A stretch of DNA of 64,000 nucleotides. Source: Streptomyces sp. Root1304. GTDB taxonomy: Bacteria > Actinomycetota > Actinomycetes > Streptomycetales > Streptomycetaceae. The notes below the pieces were generated by a model. The model was not told where the DNA came from and did not search any database. It worked only from the letters and a program-made list of their open reading frames with translations. The DNA is taken from NCBI RefSeq assembly GCF_001426405.1, contig NZ_LMEP01000001.1:621241-685240 (forward strand), written 5' to 3'. How positions within the stretch are numbered: the first letter of the stretch is position 1; each line of letters begins with the position of its first letter. Shown here one piece after another: positions 40,119 to 49,409 of this stretch. The position numbers and the translations under genes are program-made.

Positions 40119-42335
40119 ATGCGTCTCTCCTCCTCCCGCCGCCGGCTCGCCGCGGCGCTCACCGTCACCCTCGCCGTCACCCTCGGTGCCGGTGTCCTGA
40201 CCGGCGGGCCCGTGGCCGCCGCGCCCGTCGCCGGGGCCTCCGCCGTCGCGCCGATGAGCATCCAGCTGAGACCGTCCATCGACGACGTCGTCGCCGCCAA
40301 CGCGACCGGCTTCGTGAGCCATCGCGGGACCGGGTTCGAGGCGGACTACCAGGGCGACTACGCCTGGACGCGGTACTCCGACGGGGTCGCGCGGCCGATC
40401 TCCGGCATCACGCCCGCGGACCGGGTGTACGCGGCCGGGCTCACCGGCGACCTGCTCGCGCTGCACCCCTCCGGCACGGCCCTCCTGCGGAACATGGCCA
40501 CGGGCAAGGACCTGCAGAACCTGCCGGAGAGCCAGTACGCCGGCGCCGCCGGTTCCTCGCTCTTCGCCTCCGTCGCCGGCGCCCAGCAGGGCACCGTCAC
40601 GCTCCAGATGCTCGTCGGCGAGGGCGAGGGCGTGACCCGGCGGCCGGTGACCGGTCTCCCGGCCGACACCTCCTCGGCCCGGATCCTGCCGTACGCCCTC
40701 CCCGGGCAGGCCGCCGTGGCGTACACCGCCGGCACCGGCGCGGACGCGACCTCCCACGTCGGCGTCCTCGACCTGGCGAGCGGCGCGGTCACGAAGACGT
40801 ACGCGCAGCCGGCCGGCTCCTACCTGGCCGCGTTCTCCGCCACGCGTCTCGCCTGGTTCGACACGACGGCGAAGACGGTGACGGTCACCGACCGCACCAC
40901 CGGTGCCACCACGGCGATCCCGCTGCCGGGCGGCTCCGCCACGATGTCGTTCGCGTTCGTCGGCGACTGGCTGGTCCGCGCCGTGCCGGGCGGCCTCCAG
41001 AGCCTCGAACCGAACCCGTACCACGCGCTGACCGCGTACCACCTGCCGTCCGGCACCACCCGCAAGCTCCTCGACCACATCACCTCGATGGCCGTCGGCC
41101 CCGACGGGCTCCCGGTGGTGCGCGGCGGTTCCGTCGCCACGAACGAGGGCTACTTCCGCATCGCCCCCGGCACCGACGGCGTCCCCGCGGCCACGCTCCG
41201 CAAGGCGCTCGGCGAGAAGACCGCCGTGGGCCTCCGGGGCACCGTCCCCACCACCCTCAACGCGGACCTCGGCTCCTACGCGCTGAACCTGTTCTGGCCG
41301 CTGACGCGGGGCAACGTCGAGGGGACCGTCACCCTGCGGCACACCCTCACGGGCAAGACGTACACCCACAAGGCGATCCCCGACCTGCCGTACCACACCC
41401 CCGGCTTCTCGTACCAGTGGTCGGAGGAGCTCGCCACGGGCCCCGCGCCCGCCGGCGCGTACACCTGGACGCTGAGCGCCCGGCCGCTGAACGGCATCGG
41501 GCCGGTCCTGAACACCTCCGGCGCCTTCACCGTCCTCCGCAGGACCCAGCCGCACGACTTCAACAACAACGGCACCCCCGACGTCCTGACCCGTGACGCC
41601 GAGGGCCGGCTGTGGCGCCAGGACACCTTCTACCGGCCCGACGAGGACACCCGGCAGAACGTGTGGAAGGTCGCGCCGCGCGCCCTGGTCGGCACCGGCT
41701 GGCAGGCGTACGACCGGATCGAGGCCACCGGCAACCTCGGCGGCTCCGGTGTCGGCGACGTCGTCGGCCGCGACAAGTACGGCGTGCTGTGGCTGCACAA
41801 GGGCCGCGGCGACGGCACGTTCGCCAACCGCATCCGGGTCGGCACGGGCTGGGGCACGTACAGCCTCCTCACCGGCGGCAGCGACGTCACCGGCGACGGG
41901 CGCCCCGACCTGCTCGGCACCGACAAGGCCGGCGTCCTGTGGGTCCACCCGGGCACCGGCAAGGACACGGCTCCCTTCGGCGCGCGCCGGAAGGTGTCCG
42001 CGGGCTGGGGCATCTACAACGACATCACCGCCGTCGGGAACGTCGGCGGCGCCGGCCACGGGGACTTCCTCGCCCGTGAGAAGAGCGGCGCGGTCTGGCT
42101 GTTCCTCGGCAAGGGCGACGGCACGTTCGTCGGGCGCTACCGGATCGGCACGATCGCCAACGACCGCCGGCTCGTCGGCCTCGGTGACGCCAACGGCGAC
42201 GGGCGCAACGACCTCCTGGAGTTCGACCGCTACAACGGCGGCTACCTGAAGACGGGGACGGGCCAGTGGACGGCCCCCTTCCAGGCGGCCGACTCCGCGC
42301 CGTTCGGCACGGTGCCGTACGACTCCGTCGTCTGA
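40119..42335 (+). CDS. secreted FG-GAP/VCBS repeat protein, array member 4
   Basis: 738-residue full-length member. Signal peptide 1-36, propeller-like domain about 45-390, FlgD-like Ig about 395-475 (PAGAYTWTLSARPLNGIGP), five blades about 478-715. It is the only array gene that starts with ATG, preceded by AAGGA six bases upstream. The gap from member 3 is 80 bases with no clear terminator, so members 3 and 4 may be co-transcribed. A long palindromic hairpin follows at 42344. Confidence 0.88.
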   Translation: MRLSSSRRRLAAALTVTLAVTLGAGVLTGGPVAAAPVAGASAVAPMSIQLRPSIDDVVAANATGFVSHRGTGFEADYQGDYAWTRYSDGVARPISGITPADRVYAAGLTGDLLALHPSGTALLRNMATGKDLQNLPESQYAGAAGSSLFASVAGAQQGTVTLQMLVGEGEGVTRRPVTGLPADTSSARILPYALPGQAAVAYTAGTGADATSHVGVLDLASGAVTKTYAQPAGSYLAAFSATRLAWFDTTAKTVTVTDRTTGATTAIPLPGGSATMSFAFVGDWLVRAVPGGLQSLEPNPYHALTAYHLPSGTTRKLLDHITSMAVGPDGLPVVRGGSVATNEGYFRIAPGTDGVPAATLRKALGEKTAVGLRGTVPTTLNADLGSYALNLFWPLTRGNVEGTVTLRHTLTGKTYTHKAIPDLPYHTPGFSYQWSEELATGPAPAGAYTWTLSARPLNGIGPVLNTSGAFTVLRRTQPHDFNNNGTPDVLTRDAEGRLWRQDTFYRPDEDTRQNVWKVAPRALVGTGWQAYDRIEATGNLGGSGVGDVVGRDKYGVLWLHKGRGDGTFANRIRVGTGWGTYSLLTGGSDVTGDGRPDLLGTDKAGVLWVHPGTGKDTAPFGARRKVSAGWGIYNDITAVGNVGGAGHGDFLAREKSGAVWLFLGKGDGTFVGRYRIGTIANDRRLVGLGDANGDGRNDLLEFDRYNGGYLKTGTGQWTAPFQAADSAPFGTVPYDSVV

Positions 42336-42343
42336 CGCCACCC

Positions 42344-42383
42344 CGTACGACCCCGCCCGTCGGCCGACGGGCGGGGTCGTACG
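42344..42383. terminator. 40-bp perfect palindrome / terminator after array member 4
   Basis: CGTACGACCCCGCCCGTCGG at 42344-42363 is followed directly by its exact reverse complement at 42364-42383. As RNA it would form an 18-bp stem with a GGCC loop, starting nine bases after the stop of member 4. It is the longest perfect inverted repeat I found in the window. Confidence 0.85.
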
Positions 42384-42446
42384 TCGGCCGACACCGGCCC
42401 CGCCCCGACCGGTCGCCCCGCACACCTCACCCTTCCAAGGACCCCT

Positions 42447-44717
42447 GTGCCCGTCTCCTCCTCGCAGCGCCTCACCGCCGCCGTCGCCGTCGCCGTCGCG
42501 GTGGCCCTCGGGGCGACCGCCCTGTCCACCCCCGTCTTCGCCGCCCCGGCGACCGCCCCGGCCGCCACCGCGCCCGCCGCCACCACCGCCGACGGCGTGG
42601 TCTCCCTCCCCGGCGCCGCGGGCTTCCGCGCCGTCGGGGCGTCCGGTCTCCTCACCGACGAACCGGCGGGGGACCGCGTCTCGCTCCGCTGGACGAGCAC
42701 CGCGGACGGAACCTCCCGGCTGCTTCCGGGCACGTTCCCCTCCTACGGCACCGCGCTCGCCGGGTTCTCCGACACGGTCGTCGTCAGCGACCCGGACGGC
42801 GGCCGGAGCTACCGCGTGTACGACATGGCGTCCCCGGGCGACACCTACCGGACCGTCACCCCGCGCACCGGTCTCGGCCTCCGGGCCGCGGTCGGCCCGG
42901 CGCTGCTCTTCGTCGCCCCGACCGCCGCGGACGGCTCCGGCGGACTCCGCCTCGTCCGCTCGGACGGCGACACCGGCACCGACCTCCCGGTCACCGGCCT
43001 GCCCGCCGACGCCGGCGTCCTGCGGGTCGTCCCCGCCTCGGCCTCCACCGCGCTCGTCCACTACGCGGCGGCCGACGCGAACGCCGCCGTCCACCACTAC
43101 CTCGCCGTCGTCGACACCGTCTCCGCCTCGGTCGTCGAGCGGCGCGAGGTGAGCGCCGGCACCCTCGACTTCGTCGACATGGCCGCCTCCGGATCCCGCC
43201 TGGCCTGGGTGGAGCACCACGAGGGACCCAGCAGCCCCGCCGCCACGCTGATGTACGCCGAGCGCGGCGACGGCACCGCGCCCGCCGTCGAAGGGCCCGC
43301 CCTGCTCGGGAACAACACCCACATCGGCGTCGTGGGCAGCTGGCTCACCTCCGCGAACCCGGGCGGCGACACCGCCACCGCCCCGTCCGCGAGCTACGCG
43401 CTGACCGCCTTCAACACCGTCGACGGCAGCCGGGTCACCCTGCTCGACCACGCCTCGGCGTCCCTCCCCGCGCCCGACGGCAGCCTGTTCGTGCGCGGCG
43501 GCACCGTCGACCGGGGCGAGGGGATCTACCGGGTCGCGGCCGACGGGAACACGATCACCGCCACGCTCGTCGCGAGCACCGGGAAGCCGACCGCCCTGAC
43601 GCTGCTGAAGTCCGGCGTGCCCGCCCTCGCGGTCATCGACGGCAACCAGGGCGCCGCCAACCTGACCTGGACGCTGTCCCGGTACCAGGCCCGCGTCACG
43701 GTGACGCTGCGCCATGTCCTCACCGGCCGGACGGTGACCGAGTCCTACGACTCCGCCGGGCGCACGGAGTCCGGCACCGGCTACGTCCAGATGCTCTGGA
43801 ACGGCAGGACCGGCACCGGCGAGACCGCCCCCGCCGGTGCCTACACCTGGCAGCTCGACGCCCGGCCGCTCAACGGCATCGGACCGGACGTCCACGAGTC
43901 CGGCGGCTTCGAGCTGACCCGGCGGACGTACCCGCACGACTTCAACGACAACACCACGACCGACCTGCTCGCCATGGACTACTCCGGCTTCCTGTACCGG
44001 GACGACACCTACCCGAACGTCCAGGTGCCCGGTGGTGTCGCCGCCCGGCGCGCGAAGATCGGCGAGGGCTTCCGGGCGTACGACCGGATCGAGGCCACCG
44101 GGAACATCGGCGGCGCCGCCCACGGCGACTTCGTCGCCCGGGACACCACCGGCGTGCTGTGGGGCTTCCTCGGCAAGGGCGACGGCACCTTCGCCCCGCG
44201 CGTGCGGATCGGCGGCGGCTGGAACACGTACGCCTCGATCGCCGCCGGGTCCGACCTGACCGGCGACGGCCGCCCCGACCTCGTCGGCGTCGACAAGGCC
44301 GGCGACCTCTGGCTCCACAAGGGCACCGGCAAGTGGGACACCCCCTACGCGCCCCGGACCCGGATGGGCGTCGGCTGGGGCGTCTACAACGAGATCACCG
44401 CCGTCGGCGACCTCGCGGGCGGTGCGGCCGGTGACCTCCTCGCCCGGGACAGGGACGGCGTCCTGTGGAGCTTCCTCGGCAAGGGCGACGGCACCTTCGC
44501 CCCGCGCACCCGGATCGGCGGCGGCTGGAACGCGTACACCCAGCTCGTCGGCGCCGGGGACCTCGACAAGGACGGGCGCGTCGACCTGATCGGTTACGGG
44601 GCCGGCGGCGCGTACGTATACCGGGGTACGGGAGCCTGGGCGACCCCGCTCCGGGTGCCTCCGGCGGCGAGCCCACTCCTCTCGAACGACGGCGGCCCGT
44701 TCATCGTGATCGCCTGA
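42447..44717 (+). CDS. secreted FG-GAP/VCBS repeat protein, array member 5
   Basis: 756-residue full-length member. Signal peptide 1-33, Ala/Pro/Thr-rich linker, propeller-like domain about 50-405, FlgD-like Ig about 410-490 (PAGAYTWQLDARPLNGIGP), five blades about 495-735. GTG start at 42447 with AAGGA upstream. In blade 1 the usual NG is replaced (DFNDNTTTD), weakening that calcium-type loop. A conserved stretch HHYLAVVDT-SASVVE is shared with member 6, indicating that 5 and 6 are close relatives. Confidence 0.88.
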   Translation: MPVSSSQRLTAAVAVAVAVALGATALSTPVFAAPATAPAATAPAATTADGVVSLPGAAGFRAVGASGLLTDEPAGDRVSLRWTSTADGTSRLLPGTFPSYGTALAGFSDTVVVSDPDGGRSYRVYDMASPGDTYRTVTPRTGLGLRAAVGPALLFVAPTAADGSGGLRLVRSDGDTGTDLPVTGLPADAGVLRVVPASASTALVHYAAADANAAVHHYLAVVDTVSASVVERREVSAGTLDFVDMAASGSRLAWVEHHEGPSSPAATLMYAERGDGTAPAVEGPALLGNNTHIGVVGSWLTSANPGGDTATAPSASYALTAFNTVDGSRVTLLDHASASLPAPDGSLFVRGGTVDRGEGIYRVAADGNTITATLVASTGKPTALTLLKSGVPALAVIDGNQGAANLTWTLSRYQARVTVTLRHVLTGRTVTESYDSAGRTESGTGYVQMLWNGRTGTGETAPAGAYTWQLDARPLNGIGPDVHESGGFELTRRTYPHDFNDNTTTDLLAMDYSGFLYRDDTYPNVQVPGGVAARRAKIGEGFRAYDRIEATGNIGGAAHGDFVARDTTGVLWGFLGKGDGTFAPRVRIGGGWNTYASIAAGSDLTGDGRPDLVGVDKAGDLWLHKGTGKWDTPYAPRTRMGVGWGVYNEITAVGDLAGGAAGDLLARDRDGVLWSFLGKGDGTFAPRTRIGGGWNAYTQLVGAGDLDKDGRVDLIGYGAGGAYVYRGTGAWATPLRVPPAASPLLSNDGGPFIVIA

Positions 44718-44771
44718 CCGGCCCTCCGGGCCTCCGTACCTTCCTCCCCCTCCTCTCAGCGAAGGACTCAC

Positions 44772-47024
44772 GTGCGCATCTCTCCCTCCTCGCGCCGGCT
44801 CACCGCCGCCGTGACCGCCGTGCTCGCCGTCACGCTCGGCGCAGGCGCCCTGGCCGCACCGGCCGTCGCCGCGCCGACGGCGGCCGTCGCGGGCACGGTC
44901 ACCACGGCCGACACCCCGATACCCCTCCCCGACACCTCCTCGGTCCTCAGCGCGGGCCCGTCCGGCTTCCTGAGCGCGGGCCCCGCCCCCGACTCCCCGC
45001 TCTACGACCAGATCTACCGGTGGACGAGCACCGTCGACGGCACCACCCGGGTGCTGCCCACGCTGGGCGTCTACTACGGCGGGTTCTCCGACGTCGTCGT
45101 CACCAAGGAGCCCAACGGGAGCGCCTACCGGCTGTACGACATGTCGCAGCCGGGCCTCGAGTACCAGTCGTTCACGCCGAGCGGCGCGTCCACCCTCCAG
45201 GCCGTGGCCGGTTCGACGCTGGTCATGTCGTCCTGGAACGACACGGCCTCCACGGGCGAGCTGCGGCTCGTGACGCGCGGCAGCGAAGCGGCCTCCAACC
45301 GGCTGGTGACCGGGCTTCCGGACAACGCCCGGATCCTCAGGGCCGAGGCGACCTCGGCGACCGGCGCGCTCGTCCACTACACGGCGCGGGACGCGGAGTC
45401 CGTCGTCCACCACTACCTCGCCGTCGTCGACACCACCTCCGCCTCGGTGGTCGAGAAGCGCGCGATCGGCACCATGGTCCACTCCGCCGACTCGGCCCAG
45501 TCCGCCTCGCACCTGGCGTGGGTGGAGACGATGAACACGTCCGCCACCCTGCACTACGCGGAGCGCGACGGCGAGGGCGCGGGACCGGCCGGGACGCCGA
45601 TCCCCCTGGGCACCGGCACCAGCACCCGGCTCGCGTTCGCCGGCCGCTGGCTGACGTACGCGGTGCCCAACGCCGACTGGGCCACCGCGCCGAACCCGCT
45701 GTTCGCGCTCACCGCCCTCGACCCCGCCACCGGCGTCAAGGCCACGCTGCTCGACGCGGCGTACTCCTCCGTCGCCGCGCCCGACGGCAGCATCCTCGTG
45801 CGCGGCGGTACGGTCGCGCAGGGCGAGGGCGTCTACCGGATCACCGACACCGGCGGCGCCACCCCGACCGTCACCATGGTCGCGAGCACCGGCCGGCCGA
45901 CCGCGCTCACCCTCCTCGACACCCAGGTCCCGGCCGTCGTCGACTTCGACAAGGCCGACTCCACCGCGACCCTGCGGTGGCAGCTGTCCCGGCAGCTGGT
46001 CTCCGGCACGGTGAAGCTCCGTCACGTCCGCACGGGCAGGACGGTGCTCGAGCAGACCTTCGACTCGCCTCTCCAGGGGGCCTCCGGCACCGGCACGCTG
46101 CAGGTCACCTGGGACGACCGCAGCGGCTGGCAGCACGCCCCCAACGGCGACTACGTCTGGGAGCTGGACGCCACCCCGAAGAACGGCATCGGACCGGCCC
46201 TGAAGGCGACCGGCACGTTCAAGGTCGTCCGCAAGGCCAACGCGCACGACTTCAACGACAACGGCTCGCCCGACCTGCTCGCCCTGGACGCGTCCGGCGT
46301 CCTGTGGCGCTACGACGTCTTCCACGGCCGGATGTCCCAGGGCATCGACTCGGCCGGGCCGGTGAAGGTCGGCGCGGGCTTCCAGGCGTACAACCAGATC
46401 GAGGCCGCCGGGAACCTCGCGGGCGGTGCGGCCGGGGACTTCGTCGCCCGGGACTCCGCCGGTGTCCTGTGGAGCTTCCTCGGCAAGGGCGACGGCACCT
46501 TCACGGCCCGGACGAAGGTCGGCCCCGGCTGGGGCGCGTACAACAAGATCGCGGCGGGCTCCGACCTGACCGGCGACGGCCGCCCGGACCTCGTGGCCGT
46601 CGACGGCGCGGGCGCGCTGTGGCTGCACAAGGCGACCGGCAAGTGGGACGCCCCCTACGCGGCCCGGGTCAAGGTCGCCGCCGGCGGCTTCAACACGTAC
46701 AACCAGATCACCGCCGTCGGCGACTACGCGGGCGGTACGGCCGGTGACCTGGTCGCCCGCGACACCACCGGCGTGCTGTGGAGCTTCCTCGGCAACGGCA
46801 GGGGCGGTTTCGCACCGCGCACGAAGATCGGCGGCGGCTGGAACGCGTACACCCAGCTCGTCGGCGCCGGGGACATCGACAAGGACGGTCACCCCGAGCT
46901 GGTCGCGTACGGCCGCGAGCCGCAGGTGTACATGGGCACCGGCCTGTGGTCGGCGCCGCTCGGCCAGAAGTCGTACGGCCAGCTGTTCTACGGCGAGGGC
47001 ACCAAGTTCCGGAACGTCGCCTGA
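44772..47024 (+). CDS. secreted FG-GAP/VCBS repeat protein, array member 6
   Basis: 750-residue full-length member starting at the GTG at 44772 with GAAGGA upstream, only 54 bases after member 5. Signal peptide 1-35, propeller-like domain about 50-400, FlgD-like Ig about 405-485, five blades about 490-730. It shares HHYLAVVDT-SASVVE with member 5. Within blade 3 it shares 79 identical bases (46572-46650) with member 7 (48884-48962), so its two halves have different closest relatives, as expected from gene conversion or unequal crossover. Confidence 0.88.
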   Translation: MRISPSSRRLTAAVTAVLAVTLGAGALAAPAVAAPTAAVAGTVTTADTPIPLPDTSSVLSAGPSGFLSAGPAPDSPLYDQIYRWTSTVDGTTRVLPTLGVYYGGFSDVVVTKEPNGSAYRLYDMSQPGLEYQSFTPSGASTLQAVAGSTLVMSSWNDTASTGELRLVTRGSEAASNRLVTGLPDNARILRAEATSATGALVHYTARDAESVVHHYLAVVDTTSASVVEKRAIGTMVHSADSAQSASHLAWVETMNTSATLHYAERDGEGAGPAGTPIPLGTGTSTRLAFAGRWLTYAVPNADWATAPNPLFALTALDPATGVKATLLDAAYSSVAAPDGSILVRGGTVAQGEGVYRITDTGGATPTVTMVASTGRPTALTLLDTQVPAVVDFDKADSTATLRWQLSRQLVSGTVKLRHVRTGRTVLEQTFDSPLQGASGTGTLQVTWDDRSGWQHAPNGDYVWELDATPKNGIGPALKATGTFKVVRKANAHDFNDNGSPDLLALDASGVLWRYDVFHGRMSQGIDSAGPVKVGAGFQAYNQIEAAGNLAGGAAGDFVARDSAGVLWSFLGKGDGTFTARTKVGPGWGAYNKIAAGSDLTGDGRPDLVAVDGAGALWLHKATGKWDAPYAARVKVAAGGFNTYNQITAVGDYAGGTAGDLVARDTTGVLWSFLGNGRGGFAPRTKIGGGWNAYTQLVGAGDIDKDGHPELVAYGREPQVYMGTGLWSAPLGQKSYGQLFYGEGTKFRNVA

Positions 47025-47028
47025 TCCC

Positions 47029-47067
47029 GGTGGGGCGAGTGACCCCGGCCCACGGGCCGGCCCCACC
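47029..47067 (+). terminator. compound hairpin after array member 6
   Basis: An outer GGTGGGGC/GCCCCACC stem (47029-47036 with 47060-47067) encloses an inner CCGGCCC/GGGCCGG stem (47045-47051 with 47054-47060). The two stems compete for one base, so one may dominate. It starts five bases after the member 6 stop. Confidence 0.6.
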
Positions 47068-47125
47068 ACCCGGGCCCGCCCCACCGCCCCACCCCCGTCG
47101 CCCGCTTCCCAGGGAGAACCTCCGC

Positions 47126-49336
47126 GTGAACCACCGCCCCACGGCGGGGCGTCGCCTCGCCGCCGCCGTCACCGCCGTCCTCGCCGTCACGGCCGTGACG
47201 GGGACCCTGGCCGTCACTCCGGCGACGGCCGCCGCCTCCGCCACCACGGGAACGGCCGCCGCCGCGGCGATCTCCCTCCCCGACGACGCCCGGATCGTCA
47301 GCACCGGCACCCTCGGCTTCCTGTCCGCCCGGCCCGACGGCGCGGGCGGTTCTGCCTTCACCTGGACGCGCTTCGACGACGGCTCCACCGAGCCGATCTC
47401 CGGCACCGAGGGGTACGACACCGCCTCGGACGCGGTCGTGACCAGCACGCTCGGCAGCTACACCGTCCGCGACATGCGGAACAACACGCAGACGACCATC
47501 GACCCCGTCCGTGAACTGGGCCCCGGTTCCACGGTCGTCGGCGTCGTCGGCCAGATGCTCTACGTGTCGGTGCCGAGCTTCGGCTACCAGGACCTCTACC
47601 AGCTGCAGAAGCTGAACGGGGTGATGTCGAAGACGAAGATCTCGTACGGCTACGACAACACGAGCTTCCGCGTCTTCGGCAGGCCCGGCGACTACCCGCT
47701 CATCCTGGGCACCCGGGACGTCAACGGCGTCACCGCGTATTTCCACACCGTCCACAAGGGCGGGCAGATCTACGACTACATCCGGTCCGCGCAGCCCTGG
47801 GACCCGGCGACCGCGACCGGGGCGGTCGCCCCGGCGTACCTGGCGTGGACCGAGCGGACCCCGGAGGGTGCCACCACCCTCGCGGTCGAGAAGCGCGTCG
47901 GGACCGATCCGGTCCAGCGCATCCCGCTCGGCACCGGGCCCAGCGGCAGCCCCGCGGTCGTGGCCGGGTTCGTCGGTGACTGGGTCGTGTACGGGCGGCC
48001 CGGCGGCGCCACGGCGGCCGGTGTCGACCCGGTCCACGCGCTGACCGCCCGCAACGTCCTGACCGGTGAGACCGTCAAGCTGCTCGACCACCTGACGAGC
48101 ACGGCGACCGGCCCGGACGGCACCCTCCTGGTGCGCGGCGGCACGCTCTCCGAGGGCGAGGGCCTGTACCGGATCTCCGACGCGGGCGGCTTCCCGATGG
48201 CCACCCTCGCGGTGAGCACCGGCGTCCCGACGGGGTTCCGTTTCCTCGGGCAGAACGTCCCCGCCGTGCTGAACACCGACATCAACCACAGCCCCACGCG
48301 CATGACATGGAACCTGTCGGCGTCCAACGTCCGTCTGGACCTGACGTTCCGGAACACGGCCACCGGCGCGTCGTTCACCCAGCGCATGTTCCTGCCGCCG
48401 ACCACCACCGAGTACGTCTGGAACGGCGTCCTGACCTCCGGTGTCCCCGCCCCGAACGGGACCTACCTGTGGGAGGCCATGGCCACCCCGCTGAACGGCA
48501 TCGGCGGCCCGGTCTCCGTCTCGGGCTACACCAAGCTGGCCCGCCCGCTGAACTCCCACGACCTCACCGACAACGGCTCGGCCGACCTCCTCGCCCGGGA
48601 CGCCTCCGGCACCCTGTGGCGGGACGACACCTTCGACTGGTACGCCGACGGCCGTCTGTCCGTCGTGAACCGTACGAAGATCGGCGCGGGTTTCCAGGCG
48701 TACAACCTGATCGAGGCGGCGGGGAACCACGCGGGCGGTACGGCGGCGGACTTCGTCGCCCGGGACTCCGCCGGTGTGCTGTGGAGCTTCCTCGGCAAGG
48801 GCGACGGCAGCTTCGCCCCGCGCACGAAGGTCGGCCCCGGCTGGGGCGCGTACAACAAGGTCGCGGCGGGCTCGGACCTGACGGGCGACGGCCGCCCGGA
48901 CCTCGTGGCCGTCGACGGCGCGGGCGCGCTGTGGCTGCACAAGGCGACCGGCAAGTGGGACGTCCCCTACGCGCCCCGCGTGCGGCTCGCGTCGGGCGGC
49001 TTCAACACGTACAACCAGATCGCGGCCGTCGGTGACGTGGCGGGCAGCGCCGCGGGCGACGTCGTCGCCCGCGACACGGCGGGCGTGCTGTGGCTGTTCC
49101 CCGGCAAGGGCGACGGCACCTTCGCCGCCCGCTCCCGGATCGGCGGCGGCTGGGCGGGCTTCTCGCAGCTCGTCGGCATGGGCGACGCGAACAACGACGG
49201 CCGGGGCGATCTCCTGGCCTACGGCCCGAACGGCGTCTACGTCTACGTGGGCACGGGCGCGGTGTCCACGCCCTTCAGCCGGACGCTGACGAACCTGTAC
49301 GCGGGCGAGGGCAGCAAGTTCAACTCCCTCTCCTGA
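47126..49336 (+). CDS. secreted FG-GAP/VCBS repeat protein, array member 7
   Basis: 736-residue last full-length member. Signal peptide 1-35 (ending ATAAA), propeller-like domain about 45-390 that is the most divergent of the set, FlgD-like Ig about 393-470 (PNGTYLWEAMATPLNGIGG), five blades about 477-715. GTG start at 47126 after AGGGAGAA; the open frame upstream is read-through into member 6 DNA. It ends GSKFNSLS, close to the GTKFRNVA terminus of member 6. Confidence 0.88.
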   Translation: MNHRPTAGRRLAAAVTAVLAVTAVTGTLAVTPATAAASATTGTAAAAAISLPDDARIVSTGTLGFLSARPDGAGGSAFTWTRFDDGSTEPISGTEGYDTASDAVVTSTLGSYTVRDMRNNTQTTIDPVRELGPGSTVVGVVGQMLYVSVPSFGYQDLYQLQKLNGVMSKTKISYGYDNTSFRVFGRPGDYPLILGTRDVNGVTAYFHTVHKGGQIYDYIRSAQPWDPATATGAVAPAYLAWTERTPEGATTLAVEKRVGTDPVQRIPLGTGPSGSPAVVAGFVGDWVVYGRPGGATAAGVDPVHALTARNVLTGETVKLLDHLTSTATGPDGTLLVRGGTLSEGEGLYRISDAGGFPMATLAVSTGVPTGFRFLGQNVPAVLNTDINHSPTRMTWNLSASNVRLDLTFRNTATGASFTQRMFLPPTTTEYVWNGVLTSGVPAPNGTYLWEAMATPLNGIGGPVSVSGYTKLARPLNSHDLTDNGSADLLARDASGTLWRDDTFDWYADGRLSVVNRTKIGAGFQAYNLIEAAGNHAGGTAADFVARDSAGVLWSFLGKGDGSFAPRTKVGPGWGAYNKVAAGSDLTGDGRPDLVAVDGAGALWLHKATGKWDVPYAPRVRLASGGFNTYNQIAAVGDVAGSAAGDVVARDTAGVLWLFPGKGDGTFAARSRIGGGWAGFSQLVGMGDANNDGRGDLLAYGPNGVYVYVGTGAVSTPFSRTLTNLYAGEGSKFNSLS

Positions 49337-49372
49337 TCAGGGCGTACACCCCTTCGACCCCGTGAGGGGTCG

Positions 49373-49407
49373 GGTACGGGAGCGGCGGATTCCGCCGCTC
49401 CCGTACC
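49373..49407. terminator. 16-bp hairpin closing the array
   Basis: GGTACGGGAGCGGCGG (49373-49388) pairs perfectly with 49392-49407 across a 3-base ATT loop, 37 bases after the stop of member 7. It should separate the array from the downstream remnant. Confidence 0.8.
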
Positions 49408-49409
49408 TC

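Noticed and set aside
40107..47084. A 2325-codon open frame antisense to array members 4-6
   Set aside because: Its composition (Gly/Arg/Val/Asp-rich, no domains) is that of an antisense shadow produced by G/C bias at third positions of the true genes; the plus-strand genes have signal peptides and domains.
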